Positions 61,191-64,000 of a stretch of 64,000 nucleotides of DNA are shown one piece after another. A program made the position numbers and the translations under genes. Source of the DNA: Callorhinus ursinus. Taxonomy: Eukaryota; Chordata; Mammalia; Carnivora; Otariidae. The notes beneath the pieces are model-generated. The model did not search any database. It saw only the letters and a program-made list of their open reading frames with translations, and was not told the origin of the DNA. The stretch lies in the NCBI RefSeq assembly GCF_003265705.1, contig NW_020313005.1:17552109-17616108 (forward strand). The letters are read 5' to 3'. Each line of letters begins with the position of its first letter. Positions within the stretch are counted from its first letter, which is position 1.

Positions 61191-61682
61191 TGGACTAAAA
61201 TTACCCTTTGAAAAAAAGTACAAAGGGAGGGCACATGGCTGTGGCCTTGACCTCTGCCACCACTTCAGGGCTGAGTATCACATTCATGAGTAAATCAGGT
61301 TCCTGACTTCTTAGCCTCTCTCTTAATATTTCTATGTGGCTTTAAAGGTCATTTCCAAAGTTGAAGAGAAGGTAGATTTCCAAAAGGAAGCGAAGCAGTG
61401 ACACCTGAGACCTAATCCAACAACTTGAGCCATGAGACTGGATCGCCAAGCACTTTCTCCTGCCACCAGTCCTTCTGGGCAACACAGCCAAGGAGATCAG
61501 CCACTCCAGCTAGGATATAGCAGTCTCCATTTCCAGCGGGTGTGGGGCCTCCCCAGCAGACCGGCTGGGGATAGCGGGCCCCGTCTTCCCCAGAGAGTTC
61601 CTTCTCCAGCTGGCAGAATGGCTGCATATTCCGAAGGGTGACTCATCTCCGCAAGGCCTGGGATGCACCTTCCCACTCATGG

Positions 61683-61684
<2 letters not shown>

Positions 61685-61732
<48 letters not shown>
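61685..61732. repeat. (CA)24 microsatellite
   Basis: Forty-eight uninterrupted bases of CA, the longest pure dinucleotide tract in the window. Confidence 0.97.
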
Positions 61733-61733
<1 letters not shown>

Positions 61734-63206
61734 TTTTCTAGGCTTCAGCTTTGTTCTGTCCCCTGTGTTTTATTGCAATGGCATCTTCCTTCATGAAGAT
61801 CATTTACAATATGATTGCTTTGCCATTGCCAGTTCAGAGGGAGCTATGGAGCGAGCTCGGGCAGGAAAGACAAGGCCAAAATCGCTTTTGGAGTTACAGG
61901 TGCACGCATGGAAATGAACTGACACAGGGACAGACAGCGCGCAGTGAATTTTCCAGCAGAGTGATAACTACCCAGAGATCCAAACCAGAAGCAAGGGGTG
62001 CTGTGACACAGGTGTGGGAAACACCAGGGTCAGGCACCCTCCTTCCTGATATCTAAAATAGATGGCATTTCCCTGGGGAAAGCAGCCCCTGGCTAGCACC
62101 TTTCATGGACTTCACCCATCCAGCTGAGGCAGAGATGCATAAGAATGGGTGTGATTGGCACAGCAGCTGAGGAAAAGCTTGCATAGCAACAGCTGAACGC
62201 CTCTTCCTTTGGCGGCTGACAAATGTCCCCCTCCTGGCATCTCTGGGCACAATGAACTTACCGCGTTCAGCTGATACTGCTTTGTTTGGAGCTGATACCT
62301 GGTAGCCACTGAGGGTCACCAGCTCAATATGACGGACATTTCAGAGGTAGGGGCATTTCTTGGACCTTGGCTTCCAAAGTCTTCTTAAAAAATGTCTTGG
62401 GGGAAATCTAAACAAATACACGAACACCTCTGATTTTCCTGGCAGTGCTAAAGGGAACCATGTCCTGGGCTAGACCAGGGGCCAGAGTGGCCCCCCTCCC
62501 TCTATAAAGGCACAAGGCAGTTTCCCTGCTCAGGCAGCTTCCTGGTGTTGAGATGAAAGGCCATTTTAAATAACAGTCATGTATTAAAGCAAGGGGAGAA
62601 GAAAGAAAAAAAAACACTCAAGGGCTAGAGCACTGCCACAGTTTTAAATTATAGTGTAGGAGGATAAAAATAAAAGAGAGAGAGAGGAAGACAGAGCAAG
62701 GGGAAAAAATTGCCATTGTTTTATGAAGCAGATGGGAAAGTTCAGGGGATCAGAAAAAGACTATTATTATCTCAACTCTACAGTGACAAGCCAGGAGAAG
62801 GATGTACAGTTTCTCCCCCCGTCTCTCCCTGAGAATGGGCCATTGGTGGAATTCATTCTGAACGCAGTTTAAGGGCAGGAGTTCCGAGCAACAAGGGGTA
62901 GAATTAAAGATTCAGCAGGCATGCATATTTTGAGAGCACATTCTCTTAATTTCTCCTTTTTCTCCCATGTGTAGGTGCTTTGGGCTGTGACTATTTAATG
63001 CTATTTGGATGCCATTTGAATGCCTTTCTTGAGGGCCCATGGAGAGAAGGTGAAGTTCTTAGGAGATCCTAGGATTGAGGGGCTGCAAGAGTCCTTTCTT
63101 AGAGGTCAGGGATCTCAAATTTAACGTTAAAGAACATGGGGGAAAGCCCCATGAGGTAGGAAGTGCCAGCTACATTTTCAGCTCCAATAAATGAAAGGAA
63201 TCAGAG

Positions 63207-63210
<4 letters not shown>

Positions 63211-63239
<29 letters not shown>
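63211..63239. repeat. (AG)n microsatellite
   Basis: Pure AG for 29 bases with further imperfect GA-rich sequence up to about 63274. Confidence 0.95.
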
Positions 63240-63243
<4 letters not shown>

Positions 63244-63514
63244 AGATTGAGCAGAGACAGAGACAGAGAGAGGGACCTACACATATATGGAGGTGAACCT
63301 CCTAGATTTGGAAGAAAAAGGCACTTCTCCTAATCAATGATCACTTCAAGGACACTGGCTCCTGGAAGACCTTGACCACACTTGCTCTTGATCCATGCAT
63401 TCTGCATCCCCAGTACAATCTGAATCTGAATGGTTGATGAATTTTGTACTTAATCATATATTTTTCTTACTTATTTACTCAATAAACACTTATTGAAAAG
63501 AAGAGATATTTATT

Positions 63515-63775
63515 AAAGGGAACCAACATTTACTGAGTGCTTATTTTATGTTCAGTATCTAAGTTTTCTATTATATAGATATTTTTTCACTTTTTTTTAT
63601 AATGCACCTTCTATGGAAACTAATGATCCCCATTTTAATAAGGAGCAAAATCAAGGCACAAGTAGGTGGTATGATTAAGCCAGAGTCTCAGAGGCCATAA
63701 ATAGTGGTGGTGGGTTAAAATCCAAATCTGTCTAATTCCAAAGCCCATGCTCCCAGGCTCTGAGCTGGATATCTG
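63515..63775 (-). repeat. MIR SINE, minus strand
   Basis: 'TTTACTGAGTGCTTATTTTA', 'GATCCCCATTTTAATAAGGA', 'GCAAAATCAAGGCACAAGTA', 'GTTAAAATCCAAATCTGTCT' and 'CCAAAGCCCATGCTC' follow the reverse MIR3/MIRb layout. Confidence 0.8.
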
Positions 63776-64000
63776 TTGAAGGATGGACATTTTATAGTCC
63801 CTGCCCTGAGAGAGCCCACTGTCCCTTGAGGGAGCTGGACATGCAAATGATTAACAAATCACAATGAGATTAATGCTGGAACTGAAGTGTGTGCATGTCC
63901 AGCTCAAGCTCATAGGCAGCCCAGCAAGCGGTTGCTGTGCTTGGGGGTAAAATGGATGCCAAGGAAGGGTTCCCCTAAGGAGGGGCATTTAAGATGACTC

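Larger units (their letters stand above)
10139..64000 (-). other. NTM: NTM long intron, partial (at least 53.9 kb)
   Basis: Everything right of the Ig2 exon up to the window end appears to be one intron. By eye I looked on the minus strand for the neighbouring neurotrimin exons, which encode the first half of Ig2 and all of Ig1, and did not find their characteristic motifs. Long introns are typical of IgLON genes. Repeats make up a large part and are listed separately. The unsequenced exon side and any enhancers within it cannot be resolved from sequence alone. Confidence 0.75.
61240..64000. other. Mostly unique intronic DNA at the window end
   Basis: Contains two microsatellites and a MIR-like copy listed separately. 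Unique stretches at about 61790-62000 and 62900-63100 keep several CpGs or AT-rich motifs and are not assigned to any repeat. A minus-strand frame at 62262-62340 runs into a strong donor-like GTAAGT but has no convincing acceptor or start. Confidence 0.5.

Noticed and set aside
10139..64000. Further NTM exons (Ig1, first half of Ig2) in the long intron
   Set aside because: Visual search of the minus strand for their signature motifs found none, so they are presumed beyond 64000. A tblastn of neurotrimin against the window would settle it.

Overview
The window is ordinary mammalian nuclear DNA, almost all intron. It most likely comes from a caniform carnivore that is not a canid (bear, seal or mustelid type). 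This rests on about a dozen carnivore tRNA-Lys-derived SINEs (CAN-SINE/SINEC) whose heads read like 'GCGCCTGGGTGGCTCAGT', on fragments of carnivore L1, and on ancient mammalian repeats (MIR, L2, MLT1, old L1M). The species cannot be fixed from the sequence alone.

The only recognised gene lies on the minus strand and runs right to left: NTM (neurotrimin), a GPI-anchored IgLON cell-adhesion molecule of neurons. Three constitutive coding exons are visible: the second half of Ig domain 2 (10004-10138), the first half of Ig3 (7928-8048) and the second half of Ig3 (3569-3720). A 36-nt in-frame cassette micro-exon follows (377-412), encoding a linker insert between Ig3 and the GPI-signal region. All four have consensus splice sites and their codon phases join exactly. 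The last exon (GPI signal, 3' UTR) lies left of position 1. The exons for the signal peptide, Ig1 and the first half of Ig2 lie right of position 64000.

Layout. 1-376: intron to the left of the micro-exon. 377-10138: the exon cluster with introns of about 3.2, 4.2 and 2.0 kb, poor in recognisable repeats. 10139-64000: at least 53.9 kb of a single intron. It holds an MLT1-type LTR (14.2-14.7 kb), an inverted SINE pair around a CA repeat (18.0-18.5 kb), L2 blocks (21.1-22.0 and 26.4-27.2 kb), a hAT-type element (23.9-24.2 kb), a second MLT1-like LTR (35.6-36.0 kb), a nested L1 block (37.6-40.5 kb), a CCTT repeat interrupted by ten Ns (41.7-41.9 kb), further L1 and L2 (46.5-48.4 kb) and another L1 block (59.7-61.2 kb). 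Between these are unique AT-rich stretches that could be conserved regulatory DNA.

I found no plus-strand gene, RNA gene, CRISPR array, operon or other new system. The most useful observations are the alternative micro-exon, a possible intron read-through isoform, nested or recent retroposon insertions with target-site duplications, and a few structural motifs. Repeat names come from recalled family consensus patterns rather than a database search, and edges of old repeats are approximate.
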